From a virus, in the IMG/VR virus record IMGVR_UViG_3300008107_005855, positions 1 through 64,000 of that record: a stretch of DNA of 64,000 nt. One strand, written 5' to 3'. Of this stretch, positions 17,756-30,200 are shown piece by piece. Position numbers and translations under genes: made by a program. Position 1 is the first letter of the stretch. The number at the start of each line of letters is the position of its first letter. The notes below the pieces were generated by a model that was given only the letters and a program-made list of their open reading frames with translations, ran no database searches and was not told the DNA's origin.

Positions 17756-17790
17756 TTTTTACCTAAATAAATATAAGATATAGGTAAAAA
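17756..17790 (+). promoter_or_regulatory. Inverted repeat enclosing a late promoter and covering the gp6 ribosome-binding site
   Basis: TTTTTACCTA (17756-17765) is a perfect 10-bp inverted repeat of TAGGTAAAAA (17781-17790). The 15-nt loop holds AATAAATA (17766-17773), a late promoter octamer. The 3' arm contains AGGT, the only Shine-Dalgarno-like sequence before the gp6 ATG (17794). A read-through transcript could hide this site in a hairpin, while a transcript starting inside the loop would lack the 5' arm and leave it free. T4 uses this arrangement at gene e and others. Confidence 0.6.
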
Positions 17791-17793
17791 TCC

Positions 17794-20700
17794 ATGGCTA
17801 TAACCACACGTCAAACAAGTTTACTAGTACAGCAGGACTGGAAAAAACTATACCAGACATTTAAAGATGCTGACTTTCAGAGTTACGATTTTGAAACTCT
17901 GAGAAAAAGCATGATCGATTACTTACGATTATATTACCCCGAAGACTTTAATGATTACATCGAAAGCAGTGAATTTATTGCTCTGTTGGATCTTATAGCA
18001 TTTTTAGGGCAAAGTTTAGCGTTCAGAACAGATCTAAACGCTAGAGAAAACTTTTTAGACACAGCTGAGCGAAGAGACAGCATACTAAAATTAGCTCGAT
18101 TAATTAGTTATAACCCAAAACGTAATATACCTTCCAGCGGTCTACTTAAATTTGATAGTGTCAGTACTACTGAATCAGTTACTGACAGTAACGGCTTAAA
18201 TTTATCTAACCTTGTAGTTTCATGGAATGACAGTGCCAACGATAATTGGCAAGAGCAATTTAGTGCTATCCTAAATTCGGCGTTAATTAGTAGCCAGTCA
18301 GTTGGTGCACCAGGCAACAGTCAAATACTTAATTCTATCAAGACCGACGAGTATGCTGTTAATTTAATTCCTAATATTATACCAGTTTATAAATTTGAAA
18401 CAGTAGTCGATGGTTCAACCATGAAGTTCGAAGCAGTTGGCGCAACATCTGCTTACAAAACATTTATCTACGAAACAGATCCAAAGCCCACAGGCAAGTT
18501 TAACATTTTATATCGCAATGACAACTTGGGAAATAACAGTGTCAACACTGGATTTTTTGTTTATTTTAAACAAGGAGAATTGTCCTCAAGTGATTTTACG
18601 TTGACAGACAGCTTACCTAATAGGATTGTTAATATCAAAACTGAAAACATCAACAACTCTGATGTTTGGCTATACGAAGTTAATCCAACAGGGTCCACCG
18701 GATCGTTATGGAACCAAGTGCCTGCTATTGCCGGTATCAATCTGGTGTATAACAACATTGAAGATAAAAAGATCTATCAAGTAAACACCAAAGCAGGTGA
18801 TCAAATTGATTTAATTTTTGGAGACGGTGCATTTGCTACTATTCCGCAAGGCAATTATAGGTTATTCACTCGTGTGAGCAATGGCTTGTCGTACAAAATT
18901 ACTCCTGCAGAAATGCAAAGCATTGTAATTCCGTTGAGCTATGTTAGCCGTACAGGACGTATCGAAACGCTGACCATCAAGGCCAGTTTAAATTACACTG
19001 TGGCAAATGCAACTACAAGAGAATCATTGGAAGACATTCGTACTAAAGCACCACAACAGTACTATACACAAAATAGAATGATTACTGGCGAAGATTATAA
19101 TACTTTGCCTTACACAAATTATTCAAATGTTTTAAAAGTTAAAGCAGTTAACAGAACCAGCTCTGGCGTTAGTAGGTTTCTTGATGTATTAGACGCCACA
19201 GGAAAATATTCCAGTACCAATGTATTCTGTCAAGATGGCATACTGTACAAAAATAATGTAAGCGGCATCAATTATTTTAATTTTGCCACTGCTAACGATA
19301 TTAGAAAAGTGGTATTTGACACAGTAATACCAATATTAAACACAAAAGAAATGACGCATTTCTTTTATGACAAGTACCCTAGATTCCAATTATTGGCCGC
19401 AGGACTTCCTTATGTTAAATGGTACAAATACCCAGTTGGCAACGTATTGTTTGACGACTCAGGACTGAGTGGAGTATTTGCCAACATTGACACAGGTGAA
19501 CCTTACACAGTAGGCCCAGGAGTCAGTCCAAATTTAAGCTATTTGATCGAAGGAGCAATTGTTAAATTTGTTGCACCCAGTGGTCAATTCTTTGATACTC
19601 GCGGTCAATTGAGAACTGGAACCCCGGTGTACGACACAGAAACAACCGAGCTGTATGCATCCATAGTAATTCAAAACGGCCAAGACATTACTCTCAGTAG
19701 GATAATTCCAGCTGGCGCAATTGTTGATAATATTATTCCGGTATTTGAAAACAGTTTATCAGCTGACATTGTTGCCGAAACTGTTGATAATATCGGTCGT
19801 CTACAAAATTTTGGCATTGGATACAGTGTTACTCAAAATTCATATTACATTATCAGCAGAGAAAATTTAGATACAACTTCAGATTTTGATTTAACCTATG
19901 CAGGAAATACCAGTGGCACAGCTAAAGATGCCAGCTGGTTGATTAGTTTTATATACAGCAATCAACAGTATCAAATTAATTACCGAGGGTTAGAGTACAT
20001 TTTTGAAAGCAAAAAAGAAACTAAATTTTATTTTGATCCAGCAGTCAAAGTATTCGATGCTAAAACTGGATCAACAATCGTTGATCAAATTAATGTGTTA
20101 AAAGTAAACAGTGTTCCTGACTCAGCAAACCCATTGGGAATTGACATACGTTTTAACGTCTACGATAATATTGTAGAAAGCGACGGTTATGTTAACAATA
20201 ACAAAATAAAAATTACATTCACTGATTTAAATTTTGACGGAGTTCCGGACAACCCAGATATTTTTAATAAAATAGTTGCGCCCACTGTAAACCCTACTCG
20301 AAAATATGTATTTTTTAAACAGTTACTTGAGTATGGTAGTTTTATTCGACTGCAAGCAATTGATGCTAACAGCGTTGAAATTGCATTTACTACATTAGCA
20401 CAAATTCAATTGAATAAAAGTTTATATCCAGTTGGACAAATTTTCTATGCATCAATCGACGACAAGTTTTATGAATTGCAAACAGTCAATAACGATCGAG
20501 TAGCAGTCGAAGCATCAGGTTATATATACAAAACTGGACGAAGCGATTTGTATTTCCAGTATAGACATAATAGCCCAAGCTCAAGACGAATAGATCCTAG
20601 TCCAAATAATATCATGGACTTGTACTTGTTGACCACACAGTATGCCACAGATTACCAAGCCTGGATTCAAGATTCTACAAATACTGTGGCTGAACCGGCC

Positions 20701-21180
20701 ACGCCCACTAACGAAGAATTGAATCAAGAATTTAATGGACTAGAAAGTTTTAAACCATTGAGCGACACACTCATTTATAACAGTGCCAAATTCAAACCAA
20801 TCATTGGCAGTAGAAGCGATCCAGTTTTACAAGCAACATTTAAAGTTATCAAGAACCCATCTGTGGTTATCAGCGACAACGATATTAAAGTTGCAGTGAT
20901 ATCGGCAGTTAACAATTACTTTGACATTGCCAATTGGGATTTTGGCGAAGCATTTTATTTCAGTGAACTAAGTGCATATTTGCATAAACAGCTGACCCCA
21001 AATATCAGTTCTATTATCATAGTTCCAAAAAATAGTAGTCAGAAATTTGGTTCTCTCTATCAAATCAATGCAGAGCCCAACGAAATTATTGTTAGTTCTG
21101 CTACCGTAGCCGACGTTGAGATTATCAGCGCCATTACAGCAACACAAATCAACCAAGATTTACTAGGCTTAAATACATAA
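17794..21180 (+). CDS. 6: Baseplate wedge protein gp6
   Basis: 1128 residues. The N-terminus has the gp6/gpJ-like start: QQDWKKLYQTFKDADFQSYD, then DYLRLYYPEDFNDYIESSEF (about residues 47-66), LIAFLGQSLAFRTDLNARE and a helix with TAERRDSILKLARLISY. This is highly conserved in T4-type baseplate wedges. GEDYNTLPYTNYSNVLKVKAVNR (gpJ-like core) lies near residue 430, with the segment split by strands. T4 gp6 has 660 residues, so about 450 extra, beta-rich residues have been added in the middle and C-terminal parts. It is the dimer that joins wedges into the baseplate ring. Confidence 0.9.
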   Translation: MAITTRQTSLLVQQDWKKLYQTFKDADFQSYDFETLRKSMIDYLRLYYPEDFNDYIESSEFIALLDLIAFLGQSLAFRTDLNARENFLDTAERRDSILKLARLISYNPKRNIPSSGLLKFDSVSTTESVTDSNGLNLSNLVVSWNDSANDNWQEQFSAILNSALISSQSVGAPGNSQILNSIKTDEYAVNLIPNIIPVYKFETVVDGSTMKFEAVGATSAYKTFIYETDPKPTGKFNILYRNDNLGNNSVNTGFFVYFKQGELSSSDFTLTDSLPNRIVNIKTENINNSDVWLYEVNPTGSTGSLWNQVPAIAGINLVYNNIEDKKIYQVNTKAGDQIDLIFGDGAFATIPQGNYRLFTRVSNGLSYKITPAEMQSIVIPLSYVSRTGRIETLTIKASLNYTVANATTRESLEDIRTKAPQQYYTQNRMITGEDYNTLPYTNYSNVLKVKAVNRTSSGVSRFLDVLDATGKYSSTNVFCQDGILYKNNVSGINYFNFATANDIRKVVFDTVIPILNTKEMTHFFYDKYPRFQLLAAGLPYVKWYKYPVGNVLFDDSGLSGVFANIDTGEPYTVGPGVSPNLSYLIEGAIVKFVAPSGQFFDTRGQLRTGTPVYDTETTELYASIVIQNGQDITLSRIIPAGAIVDNIIPVFENSLSADIVAETVDNIGRLQNFGIGYSVTQNSYYIISRENLDTTSDFDLTYAGNTSGTAKDASWLISFIYSNQQYQINYRGLEYIFESKKETKFYFDPAVKVFDAKTGSTIVDQINVLKVNSVPDSANPLGIDIRFNVYDNIVESDGYVNNNKIKITFTDLNFDGVPDNPDIFNKIVAPTVNPTRKYVFFKQLLEYGSFIRLQAIDANSVEIAFTTLAQIQLNKSLYPVGQIFYASIDDKFYELQTVNNDRVAVEASGYIYKTGRSDLYFQYRHNSPSSRRIDPSPNNIMDLYLLTTQYATDYQAWIQDSTNTVAEPATPTNEELNQEFNGLESFKPLSDTLIYNSAKFKPIIGSRSDPVLQATFKVIKNPSVVISDNDIKVAVISAVNNYFDIANWDFGEAFYFSELSAYLHKQLTPNISSIIIVPKNSSQKFGSLYQINAEPNEIIVSSATVADVEIISAITATQINQDLLGLNT

Positions 21181-21204
21181 TAATGTTTAAAACAGGATCA
21201 AACA

Positions 21205-24200
21205 ATGGCCGCAGTTAAGACGATTAATTTTCTACCTGAGGTTTTCCGCAGTAACGCAAATAAAAAATTTCTTACGGCTACCCTTGACCAGTTAGTTTCA
21301 GAACCTAACTTACAAAAAATCAATGGCTATGTTGGACGCCAGTTTGCGCCAACATATAAAAATACAGACAATTATATTATTGAACCTACTGCGGAACGTC
21401 AAGTCTATCAACTTGAACCCAGTCTGGTAGTTAAAGATAAATTAAACAATGTAAAATTTGTCGGCACTTACATTGATCTTTTACAAAAATTAAAATATCA
21501 TGGCGCCTTAACAGATAACCAAGACCGATTGTTTTCGGCTGAAAATTACAGTTTTAATCCGTCAATTGAATTTGATAAATTTATTAATTTTTCTCAATAT
21601 TATTGGTTGCCCAATGGACCGAATGCTGTCAGTGTTTCGGCCTTGCCAAAAAATACTTTAGTAACTGGTGTAGTTACAAGTACAGATTTATATTTCCGTA
21701 GACAAGAAAATCATTTTCAAGTTGAATACGAAGGGTCGACTACACAGCCCAACCCTACAATATATTTGCAAAGAGGGATAACTTATACATTATCCTTTGA
21801 ACAATCGGGCGGCAGTGCGTTTTGGATACAAACCGAACCGGGCCTCAGCGGGTATAAAAAACTTGAACCTACTGTCTCTAGTAGAAATGTATTGGGTGTT
21901 GCAAATAACGGGTCAACAGTATTACCAATATCGTTTACTCCTCCACTAATTGACGCACAAGACCAATATAATACCATGGAATTGGTACAACCAGTTGCTG
22001 GCAGAAATGTTGACTATGCTACTGAATTGGCATATAATCAGATTCACAATCGTACATTGGCCGAATTGTCTGTCATTGGTGGTATTGCAGGTGCTGATAC
22101 CAATCTAAATGGAAAATTTTTAATATTTTTGCCACCAACGCAGGATTTTGTTTCTGCATATTCTGACAACGGCCTGTTTGACTACGACCCCGAAGGGTTT
22201 GATGGATTTAAATTTGATGGCGGTCGCTTAGTACCACGCACTGTATTAGCAAATTATCAACCATTCAATCCATGGGAATCGGTTGGTTTGTATGATGCAT
22301 ATAATTATGAACAAAGCGGATATGGATTCGATGAAGGATTTCAGCCCGACCTAGCTGTTGGAAGTGGTGTTGAAGTACCTCTTGCACAAAGAGGCGGAAT
22401 GTGGCGAATCAATTTAGTTACCGCAGACGATGGCCAAAGCACCATAGTAAAGTTAAGTCCAGCCGGCGATGTACCGTACAGAAATAAAGTTTACATAACT
22501 TCGGGTAGCCAGACTGGAAAAAGTTATTTTAAAAACACTGCGGGTGTATTTGAAAAAATCCCCGACATTACCGCAACATTAGATACATTATATTATCAAG
22601 ATGGATCCAATTCAAGACGTGTTGGTGTAATCAAATTAATAGATCCTTTAGACATTAGTTTAAACATTGAAGAACAAATAATTGGGTTAAAAAGCTATAC
22701 TAGTCCCAATGGAGTTGAGTTCACCAATGGGCTAATGCTTCAATTTGATGATACAGTGACTCCTGCAATTTATCAAGATGGGTACTGGATTGTTGAAGGT
22801 GTTGGGCAGTCTATTAAATTAGTTAGATTTGCCAACTTAACTACTCCAGAAGAAAACATTGGAAATACAAATACAGCATTTGATTCTAATCCGTACGATA
22901 GCACCGATTTTGATGTTGATTCTGGTACCCCCGGAACACCAGATTATATTACCATTAATAGATCTAGTATCGACGGCAACGCCTGGAGTCGTAGCAATCG
23001 TTGGTTCCACATTGACGTAATTAAGAAGATAGCCGAGTACACAAATTCAATACCTTTGTTTAATCAGTTGTCTAGAGCCAACCGTCCTATTATAGAGTTT
23101 AATGCCGACATTGATCTGATCAATCATGGCAAAGTTTTTAAAGCACCGATTGACACAATTAACTTTAGCGTAACAGATATTTTTAATCAAATTGAAAATA
23201 AACCAATTGGGTACGAGTTAGATGGTGTTGTGCTTGATGGTGGCATACGTATAATTTTTGCCAACAGCGCCGACGCTTTGTATAAAAATAAAATTTATAC
23301 TATAACGGTAAAAGAAATAGCTGGATTAAAAAATATACACCTTGAACTGGCAGACGACTATCAAATTGAAAGTGGACATCAGATTATTGTCACCAATGGT
23401 ACTTACAAAGGCAACAGTTACTACTTCGACGGCAGCACTTGGCAACGTAGCCAAGAAAAAACAAAAGTCAATCAACCACCTTTGTTTGATATGTTTGACA
23501 CCAACGGAATAAGTTTTGCAGACAATGAACGGTATTACGGAACTACGTTTGCAGGAACAAAATTGTTTTCTTATTCTATTGGCACCGGTAGCAACGATGC
23601 TTACCTAGGGTTCCCTTTAAAATATCAAAATTTTAACCAAATTGGTGATATTGTATTTGAAAACAATTTTGATACTGATACCTTTACTTACTTGGAAGGC
23701 AGTGCCACCGTGCCAGTGCCAGTCAACCGAGGTTATGTTGGATTTAATGTTGGATTAACTGACAAAATTTATAAAAACAATTGGACTACTAACGAACACG
23801 AAAGTAGACAATATCAAGTCATTACATATTTTTACAATGATACTCGATATTTTGAAATTGACATTAGTCCAATGGAAGGCGCTCATAACAAAGTTTTTGT
23901 AAACAACAAGTACATAAACCAAAATAATTATACTATCTCTAAAGTTAACAATATCAAGGTACTAATATTAAACAATTCTGTTAACCTGGCGGTAGGAGAC
24001 AAAATTGATATTTTAATTCACAGTGATAGTGTAAGTGATATTGGATATTTTCAAGTCCCTGACAACTTGGATCTTAATGCTGAAAATAAAGACTTTTCAA
24101 CATTGACATTGGGACAGTTGCGAAACCACGTGGCAGTAAAAGCAACAAACAATACTGACATCGTAGGAACTGTTCCGGGGGTAAGTAACCTCAGAGATCT

Positions 24201-27200
24201 GGACGTTGCCAATACCAGCGGCAGTATCTTACAACATTCAAGCAGTCTACTATATCCGTCGTTGTTTGTAACAAATAACGAAATGAATTTTTTCCAAGGC
24301 ATTGAATATGCAGAAAAAGAATACACTAAATTTAAAAATAAATTTTTAGAGTTAGCGGTTAAAAATTCATATGATGTGTCTGATGTTCCAGGAACAGTTG
24401 ATAAAATTTTAACTGAGATTAACAAATATAAAACTAATGCCTTTCCTTGGTACTATAGCGACATGGTGCCATATACTGCAAACCAAAGAACTGTTTTACC
24501 AACTTATACCATACTTGACACTCAAATCAAAGAGTATGAAATTACCAGTATATTCAATGACAAAGAACTTGGCAACAAATCAGTATTGGTGTACTATACT
24601 CCCACAACACTTACTACATTTTCAACAATAACTACAGGATCAAATGTAATTTTAGTTGATATTGACACTATCAGCGCAGGGCTAGTAAACATCAGTATAC
24701 CAACAGCGTACCAGCGTACCTACATTGGGCAAGGTTTGTCGGGCCCGGGTATTCAACCTGGTACTAAAATTGTAGCAGTTGATTTTACAAGTTTGACTAT
24801 TACTATGGATAAGCCAGCAACATTAACTGGCAAGTTTCAATTAAGTACAGTTCCTACAACAAAACTATTAGTTAAAGATTATGACTACAGTTTTAATCCT
24901 ATTAGACCTACTATTACACTAGATCCTGCATTTTATACATTTCCTAATGATCAATTGACTATAATTGAATACAATAATACTGATGGCAACTTTGTTCCAG
25001 AGACACCAACCAAACTAGGTCTATATCCCAAGTTCAGACCCAGCATTTATACAGATAATACCTATCAAACTCCTATAGCAGTGATTCAAGGGCACGACGG
25101 TAGTATTACTCCTGCGTTCGATGATTACCGAGATGATTTGTTATTAGAACTTGAAATAAGAATTTATAACAATATAAAAGTCAATTACAATCCAGAAATT
25201 TTTAACATTAAAGAAATTATTCCAGGAAAATCTAGAACAACTGATTATTCATTGAAAGAATTTAATCAAGTATTGGGCAGATCCTTTTTGCGCTGGGCCG
25301 GAGATCAACAGGTTGATTTTACCAATAACACTACGTTTGACATTGGCAATCCTTGGACCTGGAATTATAAAAAATTCAGAGATGTAATTGATGGCGAGCG
25401 TGCTCCGGGGTTCTGGAGAGGAATATTCAAGTATCTTTACGACACAGACAGACCCCACACCAACCCATGGGAAATGTTTGGATTTAGTATAGAGCCAATT
25501 TGGTGGTCTACTAGATATGGATCGGCTCCGTACACAGGAAAAAATGCACAGCTATGGGAAGATGTAAGAACTGGTTATATAGCCGAACCAGGAAATGAAA
25601 GAAACGATGTTTTATATGCAAGACCAAACATTAAGAAAATTATTCCAATTGACGAATATGGTTTACTAAGAAGCCCTGATCAATTTTTGTCAGCTGACAT
25701 CGACTCCACCAAAGTCGGCGGCTCCTTTGCAATTGGAGACCTTGGGCCAGTAGAAGCCGCTTGGCACAGAAGCAGTAATTATCCGTTTGCTGTGCAACAG
25801 GCAATGGCTTTGTTGAAACCTGGAGTTTACTTTAGCAAACTAATTAATACCAACAATTATAATAACAATAATGTTGTCCAACAGTTTGCAATGTCAGATA
25901 CACAAAGAAGATTGACTCCAAAGACAGTTGTTTTAAATGGCGAAGAAGTCAACGGAGCTATTTCAAGAGCGTCTGGATATGCCGGATACATAACAAATTA
26001 TTTAAAATACAAAGGTATAGATCCGTTCCTGGCCGACGGAACAGGTTTTAGTGTTAGAAACTATTTGAATAACATTGGTATACAGCTTGGTTATAAGGTC
26101 GGCGGCTACACAGATAAAAAGTTGTTGAAAGTTCTAGCTGAACACAGTAGCCCGGGTAGCACCAACGAAAGTGTCATTATACCAGATGAAAACTATCAGG
26201 TTATATTGAATAAATCGTCGCCAACTAAACGTCTTGTTTATAGTGCAGTGTTAGTTCAAAGAACAACCAGTGGATATTCTGTATCTGGGTACAATTTAAA
26301 TTATCCTTTTTTTACAATTATTCCTAGTTTACAAAATGGCAACAAGTATACAGTTTCGCAACTACAAGAAACTGCAACTATCTATAGAGATTATCAAAAT
26401 GTAAAGCTGACAGTTCCATACGGGTACGAATTTAATACCAGACAAGAGCTTGTGGATTTCTTAGTAAGCTACGGAAGATTTTTAACAAGCCAGGGTTTAT
26501 TGTTCGACGAATTTGATACAGAACTAAAAGAGCGTCCAGATTTTGTATTGAGTGCAAAAGAATTTTTAGCATGGAGTCAACAAGGTTGGAAAGCAAATAA
26601 TATTATTGTGCTGAACCCAATTGTAAACAGTTTAACTGTGTTGACCAGAGACAGTGTGGTTGACCAAATTGAAAATGCTATGTCGGGCACTAAACTGCTT
26701 GATCAAGAATTTAATATTATCAAAACAAGTCAATTGACGGTACTCAGAGAAGAAGACAGGTTCTCGGTTAAAACTATAAACAATGTACCGATTGCACTGG
26801 CTGAACTGAACTTGGTTCAATACGAACACGTATTATTGTTTGACAATAGCACTGTTTTTAACGATGTTATATATGCTCCTGAATTGGGAAATAGACAGTC
26901 ACGATTAAAACTAATTGGATCTAAGACATCAAATTGGACAGGAAAATTAAATCCACCGGGATTCATTTATAACTCTGCAGACATTGCCAGCTGGCAACCT
27001 GGCGCAGATTATAGAAAAGGTTCGCTAATTGAATTTAAGAACAACTATTATGTAGCACTAGATAATCTAGATGCTGTTGATAAATTTGATTCGTCAAAAT
27101 GGCAATTCATTGATAAAGAACAAATTAAAACAGGGTTGTTGCCAAACTTTGCCACAAATGCCAAACAGTTTGAGAACTTTTACGACTCCGACGACCGTCC

Positions 27201-30200
27201 ATCAAATGAAGATATTGATAAGTTTGGAGCCGGGTTAATTGGATTCAGAGAAAGAAGTTACCTCAGCGATTTAAATGTCGACTCTGGAACTCAATTGAAG
27301 TTTTATCAAGGGTTGTTAAAACAAAAAGGCACGTTAAATTCTATACAGGCGTTGACTACAGCAACATTTAGCAACCTTGGCGGAAATCTTGATTTATACG
27401 AAGAGTGGGCAATCAGAGTTGGTGAATATGGAGCATTGGACATTAATCAATTCTTTGAAATTGATGTTACTCCAGATGTAGCCAAACTGACCACATTGTT
27501 GTCCAACGACAATACCACTATCAAAGACACTGTGGTAGTTGGTGAAACTGAATTATACAAAAAATCAAATCAATTCCAAACTGATTTTGCAAGAATACGA
27601 GATAGAAAATCCTTTTATGATGATGACATTGCCACTGCTGGATTTGTAAATCTTGACGACATTGATACTACTATTTTTGATATGACATCGTACAATGATC
27701 TTGAAGATGTACTTTCCGAGATGGGCAGTGGATATAAAATTTGGGTGGCAAAAGACTTTGATAAAAACTGGAACGTGTATAGAGTATCCGAGACTGGTAA
27801 CTTTGTATCAACGATAAGTTACAGTCTTGACAATCTTATCAAGATTGAAACAGTAGCACCGCATAATTTTGTCGGCGGGGAAGTAGTTGCTATAAAAAAT
27901 CTTGATCCAAGATTCAATGGTGTGTATCGAGTGTTGAGTGTAATAGACTTAAACAATTTTATTACAGTGGCTTATAAAAATGTTGAAGCAATCATTGACG
28001 CTCCGGTAACAGGTAATGGTACTCTGTTAAAGTTAGAATCAATGCGCTTTACATCAATAACAGATGCAAAAGAATTTGCTCCGTTAAATGGCTGGAAAGA
28101 CAAAGATAAATTATTTGTTGAAGTAGCCAGCGAGGATGGCAAATGGGGCGTGTACGATAAAACAGAACCATTTACATTTAAAGAAACAATAACTAAACTT
28201 CGTCCTGACTATCTAGCCGGTGGTGGCGAAGAGTTTGGTCACTCTATTGCATTAAACAACATTAATAGTTTGATGTTTGTTGGCGAGCCAGGCAACCTAT
28301 TAGGGGCAGTACGTGTCTACACTAAAGATCCGCTGGGCAATTTTAATTTCACAACGTCATTGTTCCCGTCAATAGTTGGTGCAGGAAGATTTGGACATAG
28401 TGTAGCATTGGGTAATAGAATTGGTGTGGTTGGCGCACCCGGTACTAGCAGTAACACCGGTGCTGTTGTAATATATGAACAAATTGCAGGAAACGTGCTT
28501 TCGTTGAAGCAAACATTAACACCGCCAAATCAACGACCTTCAACCACAGAAGCAGAATTTGGATATAGCGTAGCCATCAGTGACGATGATCGATGGGTCT
28601 ATATTGGCGCCCCGGGCGATAACTCTGTACATGCATACGGCTTGAGATATGCTGAAGAAATCATTGACAATTTTACAACCACAGCCGGAGTAACACAATA
28701 TTTCTTACCATTCACTCCGGTCGACCCTGATAGTGTAACTCTTATTAGTAGCCAACGGGCACTGATATTAAACATAGACTACACTATCTCTGCTGGAAAT
28801 CAAGTTGACTTTTTAACTACTGTCTTTAATGACACAATAGTTGCAATACAAACTTCTTATTTTACCTATAGTTATACATTAAAAATTGACAACTTCATGT
28901 ACGAAACTCAAGATGTTGATAGATTTGGACATAGTGTAAAATGCAATTCTGTTGGTAATGAAATATTAGTCACTGCTCCTAAACGTGCAATATATGCAGC
29001 CACCAAAGACTCGTTACGCACTGGCCAATCATTGACCGGTGATAGTGTCATTGATGCAGGACAAGCATATATTTTTAGTCGCTCAACCGAAGTATTTAAT
29101 ACAGTAACAGAAACCAGAGTAGTTACACCACGCAGAAATATTCCTGCCACACACTCAGTTAGAGTTAACGGAGTGTTGTTGGTCGAAGGCCTGCAAAATG
29201 ACTATAACATTGGTAGCAATTCAATATTCTTTTCATCACCAATTCCTAGCGGATATAGAGTAGAAGTAGACACAAACGTTTTTAACTTGGAATCTGCTAT
29301 AACAGCAGATACTCCGACTATATATGCACAGTTTGGTTATAGCGGACAAATTACAAAGAATAGCACACGTATAGCAATCGGAGAACCGTACTATGCTCAA
29401 GGATCATATAGAAGCGGGCGTGTACACGATTTCTTGGCGACCAAGGTTAAAAAATATGTAATGGGACGAGTGCCCGATCCAGTTGTGCATGATGCCAGTG
29501 GTGCGTTAATTATCAATGATGTTTATGTACCAATTGGCAGTTACTTGACCACACCGCAGGGCATTGTAAATCAAATTAATTCTGCCAGAATTCCAGGCGT
29601 TACAGCCGAATTGGTTACAAGAGCTAAAGAATCTTCTGATTATACACTGACAGATCTTGGTTATGCAACAATGTCAGGTGACAATGTATGGGCAAAAACA
29701 GCAATTGCAGAAACCGAAATTGGCAATTCTGCACAATTCGTCAAAATTAATTCCATAGGAGAACTAACAATCAATGTTGATTCTGGTTATCCAATACTAT
29801 GGCTTGGCTTGAATCAATTTGACAACGAGGATACATTGCTAAAACCATATGAAAGCACTGATCAAGAGTATTTTGGAACATCAGTGGCCATTGTTGAAGA
29901 GACTAATCAGATTTTAGTAGGAAGCCAAAGCGGCACCACAGTCAATGAATTAATGTTTGAAACTAATTTCACTGTTGATAAAGGAATTACAACATTCTAC
30001 GATTCAATAATCGACAGTGGCTCGGTGTATGCATACGACTATCTTGTAGACTATCTGACTAACAAAAACGTTTATGTATTCGGGCAACAATTGTCTCCAG
30101 CAAACATTAATAGCAATGAAGATTTTGGCAGATCGATTGCAGTAAACTTAGGAGAAATTTTAATTGGTTCTCCTGTTGATAGCACTATAGTAGCAGCCGG

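Noticed and set aside
21172-21204. Late promoter before the giant gene (CTTAAATA)
   Set aside because: It differs from NATAAATA at the second base and lies in the gp6 stop region; too weak to list as a feature.
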